DNA of 64,000 bases from assembly GCF_000764305.2 (NCBI RefSeq), contig NW_025944732.1:41193-105192 (forward strand), given 5' to 3'. Below are positions 24,801-36,500 of this stretch, piece by piece (position 1 is the stretch's first letter; every line of letters begins with the position of its first letter). The stretch is from Hyalella azteca (lineage: Eukaryota; Arthropoda; Malacostraca; Amphipoda; Hyalellidae). The notes beneath the pieces are model-generated. The model was given only the letters and a program-made list of their open reading frames with translations. It searched no databases and was not told where the DNA came from. The position numbers and the translations under genes are program-made.

Positions 24801-27300
24801 TCACATCTTCTGATAAAAATTGCCTGAGACGATTTTCAGTAATTAATATTATCAAATTTATTTATTATCAAATTTATAACAAATGTTGTAAATATCCGGT
24901 AATTATATTGAAACAACAAATTTTACTTCATACCGTATGCGTGCTACTGAAGTTAGCTGTAAGCGGAGACGACTAATTAATTTCGAATTAGAATATTATT
25001 GCTCAGGTGCAGGGCTTGAATTTCCTGGTAACTCGAATATTCAGCCGCTGTCACTTATTAGATATTGTCTCAGCTTAGCCTGGCATGAGGGTTAAAGCGT
25101 TCCTGCTGCTCGTGCTCACGAATAACTCATTTCATACATTTTATATTCATTTGTTAAAATTTATACGTATAATATAACTATACTTTAAATTTATGTTGAG
25201 ATTTTGTAATATATTATCATAAATTGAATTGACGAGCTATTTCTTTCCTTAGATTGCATCGGTGGTGTTAAAAATTTCAAAGTCAACATAAAAACAGAGT
25301 TGAATAATTGTCTTTTTTTTTGCATAATTGTCTAAATTCAAATATCGTCCCGAAACAAAAAATGTATATATATAATATATTCCTGGTTTGAATACGGTCG
25401 ATCTTGGTATTTGGGCAGGAACTAAACCTGAATTCAGATCGTGAAGACCAAATGACACAATTTAGAAGCCGTTACGATAACATTATAGACCTGATTGGAT
25501 TGTCAGACAGCCTTTGCACGACCTTTACCCTGAAACATTGTCAATTCCCTCGCGTCTGAAGCCTAGAAGAATCATCTTGTTCTCTAAATTCTCAGCCTTT
25601 GGACCAAAAAAGTGTACGACAACTTTGACATGAGGAGCCACTGAAATATTGTAGAGAATGCGAAGAATTTCACGCCGTTCAAGACGATGAAATCTCGGAT
25701 CAGATCTGCCAAACGTTTCTATCAATGATGACAGATTCTGCTTGTAATCAGATTAAAAACTTCAATCAATAGTTTATAGTCGTAAAACATATTGTTCGTC
25801 TGAGGAATTTCTTCCAGTATTTTGTTAAACGATCGAGAGATTTGAACCATTGCACTGAATTTAATATTTTTCTTTCAGCAAGCCTCGAAACTTAATGACT
25901 TATTTACATCAATTCTCAGTCTGATCGTGTGGAACAAGTACACGAACAGCTTTTCTTAGAAGCGTCGTATCGAAGAATAATAAAATAATCACATTGAAAA
26001 CACGTGTTTGCGATTAATTTTTGTCATCGGCAGTTGAACGCTCTATCGCAAAAATTATTTTGATGCGGTGTTTTCGAATAAATTCCAAATCAAAATATGT
26101 AATTTAGTGGTGTTAATTTGGAGATGACTCAAGCCGCAGTAAGAAATGCTATGTTTGATTGATGGCTCAATCAAGCGAAAAATTACTCAATATATTAGTA
26201 TTTATTCTCCAAATGCACGTGGCATCGACATTAAACTCTACGTTATACCGGTCGCAAAGTCTGAATTCGAGCAACTATGCATAATGGTTCATACACGCAT
26301 TTTGACAAATTTCATATTTTACTGTATTGTATCAAAACATTTTATGATATTCAATATTTAATTGAGCGAATTTATTATGATACTCAATAAAGCGAGCTAA
26401 TGGTTTTATTTACTGCAAATTTCAAATAAGTTCTCTGCATATTCCTCAAACTTTGTAACAACAAACTTTTTAGATTTTATTGAAATTTATATTCTATCAA
26501 ACCCTGTTTCTAGAGCGTCTGACCTCGTATAAAAATCTTCTCACATTTGCCAAGTTCTGTTTTATCGAAATATTACTTTTCCCCAGGCAATCTTTTTAGT
26601 AAACGGTTTTGATGCTTTTGGAAATGCTTCAGTAAAGTTTTTTAGATTCATATTTTTTTTATTTTTCTTCACGTATTAAGCTTTGACAAATATTTGTGAT
26701 TTGACAAAATATCTCCAGGAAATGTGAGATAATGCAGTTAATTACTAATTTTTAAATTAAAATTTAGTTACAATTAGATAATTATACAATGAAATGAATT
26801 TAAAATTATTATTTCGTTCAATCTGCGAGGTTTCTATATCGCCTTCCAATAATCCTTTATCGGTCGACAGGAAACATGAAGCAGGGCGTAGGCGAGTTTC
26901 AAAACTTTCTCTGACTTTATCTTTATCGTCATACAAGTTCTGAAAAGAAGTTCTCTCTGACTCCATTAGGAGGCTTTAGGAACAAAAATGAGCAGTTTTG
27001 AAGCTCACAATGTCAGTCATAGACGTCATCATTGAAGCTTTTCAAGACCATTCATAGAGTGCGGTATTTCCTCAAGATTTCTTGTACGATTTTCTTTTGA
27101 GGCAGATCACTGGTTTCTGTTAGCCGGCTTGTATTCAAATTTGAATAACAGAACATTTGCTTTGCGACGTATTTTATTTATAGCACATTTCAAAATTATT
27201 TCAAACATTTACTGCCTTCATGAAATTTCAAAATAGGCTATAAGGTTCGTGCAATTGCGTTCTTTTCATCCAGCGATGCCTTGAACGTCGAACTTTTCGA
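21840..27300. other. Gene-free stretch
   Basis: AT-rich with short uninformative ORFs (for example 22497-22787 minus, 23740-23961 plus, 26146-26361 plus). One minus-strand frame near 25.6 kb is listed separately. No repeats or RNA genes noticed. Confidence 0.4.
25525..25740 (-). CDS. Possible minus-strand exon, unidentified
   Basis: The frame is open for about 70 codons and ends in a stop at 25525-25527. Its composition is protein-like (RFHRLERREILRILYNI, then VKVVVHFFGPKAENLENK). On the minus strand the GTAAAGG close to the end could be a 5' splice site and TTACAAG/CAG near 25738 a 3' splice site. I cannot name a family. The arrangement of a basic helix followed by a hydrophobic strand is faintly like hexosyltransferases, but not enough to call. 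Confidence 0.15.
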   Translation of the reverse strand, partial: QNLSSLIETFGRSDPRFHRLERREILRILYNISVAPHVKVVVHFFGPKAENLENKMILLGFRREGIDNVSG

Positions 27301-27310
27301 TTTAGCTTGC

Positions 27311-27671
27311 AATTTTGCGTGTGTGTTATTTCACAATTTTCTTGCCTATGGTCCTCATCTGGTCACCTAAAATTTTGCGTGTATGTTACTTCACAATTTT
27401 CTTGCCTTTGTTCCTAATCTGGTCACTAAAAATTTGGTGTATGTTATATCACAATTTTCTTGCCTCTGGTCCTTATCTGGTTACATAGAATTTCGCGTGT
27501 ATGTTATCGCAAAATTTTCTTCCCTTTGCTCCTTATCTGGTCACCTAAATTTTTGCTTGTATATGTTATCGTACAATTTTTCTTCCTCTGTCCCTTATAT
27601 ACGGTCACTTAAAATTTTGCGTGTATGTTTTCGCAAAAATTTCTTGCCTCTGTCCCTTATCTGGTCACTTT
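27311..27671. repeat. About 60-bp minisatellite, six copies
   Basis: Each unit contains AATTTTGCGTGTATGTTA, TTTCTTGCCTCTG and CCTTATCTGGTCAC. The plus-strand frame 27383-27739 (118 codons) is open across five units only because the unit length is near a multiple of three and lacks a stop in that frame, so it is not called as a gene. Confidence 0.9.
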
Positions 27672-27972
27672 CTAATCTCTCGGTCTTTCGTCGAGCGATA
27701 ACCAGACGTTGTCCGGAGAGCGAAGCTCTTTCCGCTTAATATAACCCACACAAGCGGACGGCTCGGAAGAGGGTTAGGAATCTCAGTCCAAGGACAAAAG
27801 ATAAACTTAAAGATTTGCGTTCTAGACTCTAAGGAAACGTTCGTTTGTGTTTAAGGTCGTAGAATTTAATTTCTAGATTGCAGTATTTCAAAGTGACTCA
27901 AACATGAACAAATTTTCATTTGTAATTTATCACAATTTTGAATTGTCTGCAGTAAATGACACTCAAGTTATA

Positions 27973-28869
27973 CAGGGTGTCCCAAAAAAAACGATAATCA
28001 AATTTGAATGGCTGTAACTCGAAAAGTAATAGAGTTAAAAACATTTGGAAGGTCAGGATTTGTTTTTTTTTTCATCTCTCCACCAAAAGTCAGACAGATC
28101 GATGTAGCCATAAGCGTTTGATAGATTTTTCAGTGACATATGCTAAAATCGTGCTTGCGCAAAGTTTTAGTACGATCATTCTGCATAATCATTACGTTGT
28201 CTTGACATGTTTTCTTTTCGCTGATTTATTTTTCGTATCTTTGGTGAGACAAAAACATGGCAATCTTTGGTGAGAGACAATCATGGCACTCTTTGGTGAG
28301 AGACAATCATGGCAATCTTTGGTGAGAAACTTGCCCTTTAATCCTGGTATTATCCTTGTTGCACGTCTTTGAACACTCTCAACTCGATTGAACACTCGAA
28401 ATTCGATTGGGTGAGAGTGAATTTCAAAACCAAAGATTGCCTCTCACTAAAGATTGTCATGATTGTCTCTCACCAAAGATTGCCATGATTGTCTCTCACC
28501 AAAGATTGCCATGTTCTTGTCTCACCAAAGATTGTCATGATTGTCTCTCACCAAAGATTGCCATGATTGTCTCTCACCAAAGATTGCCATGTTTTTGTCT
28601 ACCAAAGATACAAAAAATAAAACAGCGAAAAGAAAACATGTCAAGACAACGTAATGATTATGCAGAATGATCGTACTAAAACTTTGGCAAGCACGATTTT
28701 AGCATATGTCACTGAAAGTTCTATCAAACGCTTATGGCTACATTGATCTGTCTGATTTTTGGTGGAGAGATGGAGAAAAACAAATCCTGACCTTCCAAAT
28801 GTTTTCAACTCTATTACTTTTCGAGTTACAGCCATTCATAGTTGAGTATCGTTTTTTTGGGACACTCTG
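27973..28869. mobile_element. 897-bp foldback element, TA-flanked, arms over 350 bp
   Basis: The left end CAGGGTGTCCCAAAAAAAAC is mirrored by the right end TTTTTTTGGGACACTCTG, and TA flanks both sides (27971-27972, 28870-28871). Inverted identity extends well over 250 bp inward. It includes the paired segments at about 28000-28240 and 28620-28840 and continues into arrays of a 26-bp unit (ATCTTTGGTGAGAGACAATC...) in opposite orientations. There are about four units in the left arm and about eight in the right. The unpaired loop holds a scrap of LINE reverse transcriptase (separate entry). Long TIRs and a TA duplication suggest a non-autonomous Tc1/mariner-type foldback. It encodes no transposase. 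Confidence 0.85.
28332..28395 (-). pseudogene. LINE reverse-transcriptase fragment in the foldback loop
   Basis: Translated on the minus strand this reads RVESVQRRATRIIPGLKGK. That matches the conserved VQRRATR.IPGL block near the C-terminal end of the reverse transcriptase of jockey/CR1-type non-LTR retrotransposons. Only about 20 residues are present. Homology stops where the 26-bp repeat units begin on one side and within about 40 bp on the other. It is a captured or inserted relic, not a functional ORF. Confidence 0.6.
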
Positions 28870-28871
28870 TA

Positions 28872-31800
28872 TATATATACCTATATCGTTTTCTCAGCTT
28901 ATGAATCAAACCTATTATTCATTATATTGCAATTATTATTAATTTCAAGAATTACTTAGATCATATTCACGATTCAGTCTTTATATAATTTTCATGAAGT
29001 TCAAAACTTCAAAACTTTTTTGTTTTATTAATCTTCATGAATTTAAACTTTATGCGTATAAGACGCTTGAACGCAAAACTACAACTCTGGATTAGCTTCG
29101 TGTTCTTGCTCGCCAAGTTACTCCCGCTTTTAGAAGCGTGAAGAGAAACTTTTGCTGCTGCAGTCTTTATCATTTATTGATCTAAAAGAAAATTCAACAG
29201 AAACAAAAGCTTGTGAATGTAAACTTTAGCTGTTTTTTTTTATTGGGACCTAAGCTCCGCCGGCGAAGTGCTTAGGCGGTAATTGATGAGCGAAATGTTG
29301 CTCAAATGCTTCAGCATTTAAATTAAATCTACAGTCACTTATTTTAATAACGCAATGAAAACACTCCTGGAACGTTAGATGAAATAAAAGTGCTTTACAT
29401 TAATTTCTAACTGGTACAGTTATTCATTCACTGCATTCATTTAATAATGAATTAGCGATTATTCTTTCATAGTTATTACTGTGGAAATTTCTTTGAATGC
29501 ACGAGTTTCTCCATCAAAAATTAATATCTTGCATAATTTTCTTGAACAGATTTCAAGTAATTACATTAAAGTCTTAGGAAAAAGAATCATTTATGCCCCA
29601 TTTGTTTTCCATAATAAATCTGATGCTGTTTGAGGTATTTATTTCTTCACGAATCTTCTTAGGTTTAATTAAATTGTCTTCGCCTAATGAAGAATAGAAT
29701 GATTGTAATTTCAATGGCAAAGTTTATCTGATAATGATGGAATAAATTTGTTGTTCTTCATTCCGCATTAAATTGCTCACTGAGTTCTTTTTACTCAGTT
29801 CTTAATTCATATTAATATTTCACAACCGGAAAGAAGACGAGTGCTTCCGCTCATGAGCTGTTACATAGTTATATTGTATCTCAGAATCTTATATAATCAT
29901 AATCTAATATAATATAATTGTGTCTCAGAATCTAATCTAGTTAAATTGTATCTCAGAATCTAATATAATATATTTGTATCTCAGAATCTAATCTAGTTAT
30001 ATTGTTTCTCAGAATCTAATATAAAGGTTTAAAATCTATTAAATAAGTTTAAACTTTAGAGACTGTTATTGCGCATTGACTTGCAGGTCACAAGGCAGAA
30101 CTTGGAACTAAATTTCAAAGTCTGTTAATTTCGGAAGAAAGCTTAAGTAAACCAACGAAAAAATATAAACTTCGATTGGGTCCTCAATTGAACGAGTTTT
30201 TTAAAATAAAATTCTAATCTCAACAATTTGCTAAGACGTTCATAATGAAAAAAAACAGCCGCCTCCTAAAGTGGAATGTGAGTTTCGAACGGTATATGCC
30301 TGAAATGTGCGACAATACGAATAAGTGTTATTGAAGCTTGCTAGGAAATTCGATCATGAACCGCTAGAGGCAATCTATAAAGCAATTCATGTCAATTTGA
30401 ACGTCTCTCTGTTCGAAAGCAGCCATACAGTTGAAACAGGTTACAAATACTGCAATGCAATTTCATCATGAGATGTATTCGTGTACTTTCCTTTGACCGG
30501 AAAATCTTTCTTTTCCGTTTCATCGGTGAAATCGAACCACGAGGAGAAAAGTACGATCTTAAACTAATAGTTTCCATGAGTATTTGGTTAGTTGAATTTA
30601 TTAACGTAATAGAATAGAATGTCAAATGAATTCACCAAATTGTTGATAAAAAAGGTTCGAAAACTAGCTCTCTGGAGTGTTGAAAAAATACCATTATAAT
30701 TAACTTGCGTAACTAACTGTCCAGTACAGGAAGAAAGTTGATGCCGTTTGATGTCAACTCCTCCTTGAGGAGTTCCGCTCATTCATTCCGCTCCTCCTTG
30801 AGGAGTTGACAGTGAATATATTGTACTATGCAGTGAATATATTGTACTTTGTTCCCCCGTTGAAGAATTAGTAGCGTTGAATAGTAGTAGCACTCTGAGT
30901 AGTAGCACTCAGCGTTGAATATACTCCCCCGTTGAAGAGCCTTAATGCACGCTCTTTTTTCTGAAAAGCGTGAATCTTGATAGAGCGAGGAAATTAGCCG
31001 CATATGAAAACTTTATTGCCCAAAGTTTGGTTTTATTGTAATCAAGAGTATATCAAAACCGAGAAAAAATGCACTGCTCTTTACTACACGAAACAGCATT
31101 AATAGAATATGAACAACTTTTAAATATGATGTGACTCGTCTTAACAACAGGCCTCATCTTTACCGATGCCTTACCGTGCCCTTGTATTACCTCTTTCCAT
31201 TCCTCCCAACCACGCTTCACATTAACGGTTATAGCCATCAAGTGCTTTGAGTACGAGTAGCGTAGCAGCTGACAGATGTATTCAGGTGAACACCCTCCTT
31301 AATTTTTAATCTCGCGGTAGCCTCAGCCCGTTGACCCGTTAAGGTCGAAAACCAGTAATTACCAGTTATACCAGAAGACGTTAGCCACTTCTTGAGCATA
31401 GTCGACACGGAACCTGCGCTCGGGCCTTGGCTATATTGTATAGGTTTAGCCTAAAATAGTGTAACCATTCATATTTCCCACAAAAAAGACAGCTGTGGGT
31501 CTCAAATGGCTACATTTAACCATACTGAGAGATTCGGCCTACTACACCAATAATCACATTACCTGTTCCCTAGTTTTGCGGTTACAAGGTAAACGCTCTA
31601 TTGATTGCGTGAACATTCCTAACGTCGATATTAAAATAAAACTTTGCAGCTGCAGGCCTCAGCTTTTACACAAACACGTCTATTAATCCTGTCGAATGAT
31701 TGATACTTTTGCAAATCTCTTCTCAATCTTTCCAGAAGTCCGTTCTATGTTATACGGTTCCTCGGTAAACGTTCAATCCCATTCTTGCTAGCAGCTGTCC

Positions 31801-32360
31801 CTGTCAGTGACAGAGCAACCGTACAGAGCGCCGATTAAGTTTTGTAGTTTCCCCACTTAATATCATTTTTTATGCTCGCAGAAACTCTATAGGGCTTACT
31901 AAACTATTTATATGGCTCTAAATAGTCGCCTGCAGTTAAAATTATTTGTTCTAATCAGTAAAATAATACCGGAGGTGTATAACAAAATTCCGTGATCAAC
32001 GAAGTTTTATTTCATGATTTAAAATGAATGTTTATAAGTAAAATCCTGAAGATAATCGGATGGGAATGAGAACGATTACCGAATAATTGACATTCAAAAT
32101 TAAAATGCATGCACTCATACAAACAACAGTCTACAGATTTTTACTGTGGACATTTTTTTATAGCACACTGGGCCATGGCAAACAATAATTGATTTGTAAA
32201 ATGCTGTGTTGAGAATTTAACTATTTACAAGGCAGCAGCAGGTGGCTAAATATATGCAAAATCGGCACTTCTATTGCATTTAATACGAAAAAAATATTCC
32301 GTCGGTTTAGCATGAGTTGGAAAAATATTGCGCTCTGAGGAATGCAGGAAAGTGGACAGG
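28872..32360. other. Gene-free stretch with small local repeats
   Basis: The 29.88-30.02 kb repeat is listed separately. At 30760-30950 there are short tandem duplications (CTCCTCCTTGAGGAGTT twice; CAGTGAATATATTGTACT twice; CCCCCGTTGAAGA twice). No gene recognised. Confidence 0.45.
29870..30022. repeat. Degenerate 30-40 bp tandem repeat
   Basis: About five units of the type TTGTATCTCAGAATCTAATATAAT, alternating between TCTAGTTATA and TATAATATAA junctions. Confidence 0.8.
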
Positions 32361-32361
32361 G

Positions 32362-32550
32362 ACCGGTCGGACAAAAGCGCGTAAGCGTTTGAGTGGGATA
32401 CAGCGTGGGCTTAAAATAAATGACTTGTAAATAACTAAAATAACCTTCTAGTTAGGTTATTTTCGGATTTTATTTAGTTATTTACAAGTCATTTATTTTA
32501 AGCCCACGTTGTAACCCACGCTAACGATCACGCGCTTTTGTCCGACCGGT
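32362..32550. mobile_element. 189-bp near-palindromic MITE with 8-bp target duplication
   Basis: The arms start ACCGGTCGGACAAAAGCGCG and end CGCGCTTTTGTCCGACCGGT. Pairing resumes over GCGTGGGCTTAAAATAAATG and the following 40 bases up to a small loop near 32450. GGACAGGG lies immediately left (32354-32361) and, after one base, right (32552-32559), so 8 bp are identical, or 9 bp with one mismatch. This size fits hAT- or Mutator-type insertion; the superfamily is unresolved. It has no ORF. Confidence 0.85.
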
Positions 32551-32575
32551 AGGACAGGGCAACACTTCTCCCAGC

Positions 32576-32878
32576 ACGTCTCGAGCAATTTTACGGCCGG
32601 ACTCGCGGCCGGTCTCTAAATTCAGTGAGCAAGGAATATCTCCCAAAGTAATAAACGTAGCTCATTGAAACTCGGTAAACATCTTCATTGGGACCTAACG
32701 GTGAAGCGCCCGCCACATCTAGAGCATGAAGCGGTAGCGGTAGCGGCCGCTACATTTCGAAGTAGCGCTGCCCAGCTCTGAATATGTGTACCAAGTTTCA
32801 CTGAGCTACGTTCATTACTTTGGGAGAAATTCCTTGCTCACTGAATTTGGAGACCGGCCGTTAAATTGTCCGAGACGT
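32576..32878. mobile_element. 303-bp foldback element
   Basis: ACGTCTCGAGCAATTTTACG at the left pairs imperfectly with the right end (GTTAAATTGTCCGAGACGT). Inner arms match over about 80 bp each: AGTGAGCAAGGAATATCTCC at left against GGGAGAAATTCCTTGCTCAC at right. The loop carries GCGGTAGCGGTAGCGGCCGC. It lies 26 bp from the previous MITE, so this is a small insertion hotspot or nest. Confidence 0.75.
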
Positions 32879-33357
32879 AGCAAACGTCTCATAATGTGAG
32901 TTTTGCGACAGTCTCGTTCCTTCAGCAGCGATAAGAACAACACACGAGAAATTAGGTGACAGTAAGTCAACTGATGCAAATTTGAAATGATGCAAACTAC
33001 TGGTATATTTTATCACTGTGCAGCTTCACACACAGACCAAAGAAAACTGAAAAAATTACAGGCTTTAAAGAATTTTTATAGCTTCATACAAACAAGACCT
33101 CTTATTTCTATTTTTCGAGACGCGTGATACTAGGGTAGAGGTGTAACTTATTCTTTTCCTTAAAAGAAATTTAGAAGTTTATTCTAATTTCGAAGCACTT
33201 GCTGGGATATGTGTATTTATAATGGATAACGAGGTATAGGATAACGACAGGTTTAACCGTGTTGTAATAATTACAATTGAAAATTGTGAGGCGATACAAA
33301 ATTATGTAGTTGCTCTAATAGTCAAAAAAATTTAAATGCATTTAATTGCTCTAATAT

Positions 33358-33542
33358 TCATGCGCTGAAAATGCAGTCTTGCGTTGAAAATGTAGTCGTA
33401 CCATGAAAATGCAGTCATGCGCTGAAAATTTAGTCGCGCGCTGAAAATGCAGTCTTGCGTTGAAAATGTAGTCGTACGCTGAAAATGCACTCTTGCGCTG
33501 AAAACACAGTCATGCGCTGAAAATGCAGTCATGCGATGAAAA
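33358..33542. repeat. 19-bp minisatellite, about nine copies
   Basis: Consensus GCGCTGAAAATGCAGTCAT with single-base variants. A minus-strand frame stays open over it (33332-33532) and would encode repeats of a FSARxHFQR type; I treat it as a by-product. Confidence 0.9.
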
Positions 33543-33544
33543 TC

Positions 33545-36500
33545 AACTAGAGTCGTTCAGAATTATATGCCATTGAAGATATCAAATGTTACGAGCAATG
33601 CGTTGCTCAGTATGGAGATGTGAGTGCATGTGCAAGATGTAACAAACTATAAGTGTAAGTGTATGATATTCAACGATTTAATCTTGCTGTTTGTTTTTTT
33701 TTGGGGATTGGGACGTACAGGGGGATATAATAGTGTGCGTTTTTCTTGTATTTCATTTTTTCACCATTCTGGATTGCTGAACTGATTGCTTATATATCAT
33801 TGTTATAATATGAAAAAATAAAATTTATTGTTGAATAACACCCTATTAATATTCTAATAAACCCGCATTACATCGTTACTTTTCCATGTCGGTGACGTGC
33901 GTGCGTCAGTCACTATATGTTAACCTGTCTAAATTATCGTGATCGATATCAAAAGTTTGAACTATAATCAAGAATGGTACTTATAATTCTGTTCCATGCT
34001 ACAAACTACATTAAAAATTTAATGCAAAATGTAGAACTTTAAAATAAATGTATTGCTGTCATGTTCTAAAGTACGAATAGTGATCATCTTTAATGCACAC
34101 TCGTTGCGCGCTATGCCATAACGTAATTATTTGGAATTTATATAGGAAATATTTTATATTTTTGAAATGTTGTTTTATAATAACAATAATATGACATTGA
34201 CCATATTGTATGATGAAAGGCTGTTAATCCGGATCCCAATAGGAATATAATTTAGTCAATAAAGCCAACTAAAGAATTATCACACTCGCATAAAAATTGA
34301 AATTTCTATGATTGCCTTCATTCACATCTGATAATATGATTTTACAAACAAGGAAGAAAATATTACTAGATAAATTCAAAGATTTAAATTGAGTATACTG
34401 CCTTAAATGTAATTGGATCTTTCGTTGTAGGGCCCTGTATTCATGCGCAAAAAAGTAATCCGCATACTGATGCTATCTATTTAAGTACTCTATACATGGT
34501 TCTCAATCTTATTAAAAATTTATTTATATATAAAGAATTTATGGTATCAATGATAAACATTAATAGATACCTGAATGAAAATTAAGTAAAAAACGCTCAT
34601 GGACAGCTTTAGCTTACCAGCAGTCAGGCACAAAGGCTTTAAACAATTTATTCAAATCCTGTTGTCTTAATTCGATTTGTATACAGCACTCTGAAGTCAA
34701 TTTATGGACCTAGGCAAAAAATAAAAAAGTTTTATCGGTCAACTTATTGCTAAATAAATTTGCCTTTTACGAGAAAATGTAAATGATGAGTTTATCTGAC
34801 TCTATTACTTTGGAAGGTTATATTGAGAAGTATGATTTTATTTTCGATCAATAAATGTTATGTGATTGTACACATTTCATCTCACTTATTGTATGACTCA
34901 TGTCCAGATAATTCAATGTATGGAAATAAACTCATTTATGAAAATCAAATTGAAATTCGTACAGTGTTTTAAATGTAAAGAGTGTTCATTGTGTAAGGTC
35001 GTTTGAATAATTGAACTAATCTGAATGATATTTTTAAAATTATTCTAAAATTGATAGAAAAAACGATTTGCAACGCTGTATTAAAATCTCATAAATTATA
35101 TTCTCAGAAATACCTGGAATGTTTTCTTGTTATGAATAAATAATGAAGACACAGTCCCAAGTAACATCTCGTATGCTAGTTCGAGATACTTAAATCTGGG
35201 AGATAACTCCGTCGACTTAGTTTGTCCTGAAATCTTGTCAGAAATACTTAAATACTGGGAGTAATCTCCGCAGACTTAGAATATCCCGAGGTCGTGTGGA
35301 GATACGTGAATACTGGGAGGTAACTCCGTAGACTAGCATCGACCACAAGTCATGACAGAGATTCTTAGATACTGCGAGTTGAAACCGTAGATTTTCAATA
35401 CTGTGAAGTTGTGTTGCAATTTTGAAGGTGAATCGGTTGTTCAGTTCCTTGCTTCGTTCAAATATAATATAGTACTGTCTATTAAAAACAATGCTTTGCA
35501 ATTCCGAAGAAAAACTAGATTTTTTCGCTTGAGAACACGGATTTCAGGAACTGCAGATTGGTTTCGTTTTGCCTCGATTGGCGTAGATAAATTAAACAAA
35601 GAAAGAAGAGTTCTATAAATTATGACTGCACTGCATTACAATAGATTGACACTCATGAATTGTAGATGAGAAGGCAACCCAACCGATTAATAAATAGGAT
35701 GAATGTAGGCCCACGAATTAAGCGAAATAGAAAAGCAAATCATATTAGGATATTCCGCTTATTTAGGATAGAGAAAAAGTATTTTATTGCGTGCGAATAA
35801 ATTTACCAACGCACGCTACGGAAATCGAGTGATCAAATTATATTTATACGAGGCCATAACTTGATAATGCTGCGGTATCGACAGCGCTGTATTGTCATTC
35901 AAGCAGTTTCATGGCTCTCATTTTTTTATTATTACCGTTGTCCGTATATTGTATAGAAAAATATTAAACCATTCGCAAATTTTATTGAAAACGATCCTAC
36001 AAACATTGCCCTCAAAATAGGATTGGCACTTCATAATACTATTAAATTGCCTTTCAGTTAGTCACAAACTTGTCGATACAGCCACATTAAATAATTCAGA
36101 ACAACAATAAAATATTCTTTACCAAACCACTTGCAATCTCATAGCATGAAAAGTGTTTATTTTGAATTCATAAAATTATAATTTTACGAACACAAATATA
36201 TTTTTTTAAGATTTGGTTTTGAACGTATTTGAATAATAGTTTTTGCTTAAAAACATATTAATCGATTCACTGGAAATTTCAGTCAGTGTAAAGCGCCCTA
36301 TTTTTTCTATATCAGTTAACTCATTTGCGAGGAAATATTGACTGGAAATGCATCGCACCCAATGAAATCAAGCTAAAGGTCCTGCGTTGCTGCACCCACC
36401 TACTGCCATTTCGACAACGAGGTTCCTAATGATTCTTGGTCGACTCTTCGTTCGCGAGCGCCACGCTAAATGATTCACGGATTGTTAAAGCAATTCCCGA

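Noticed and set aside
28407..28670. 87-codon repetitive frame (TKDCHDCLSPK repeats)
   Set aside because: It is produced by the 26-bp repeats within the right arm of the foldback element.
31300..31460. tRNA-like GC-richer patch
   Set aside because: No cloverleaf could be drawn and no GGTTCGANNCC-type B box is present.
33332..33532. 66-codon minus-strand frame of HFQR repeats
   Set aside because: It is explained by the 19-bp minisatellite with a stop-free frame; no start or splice context.
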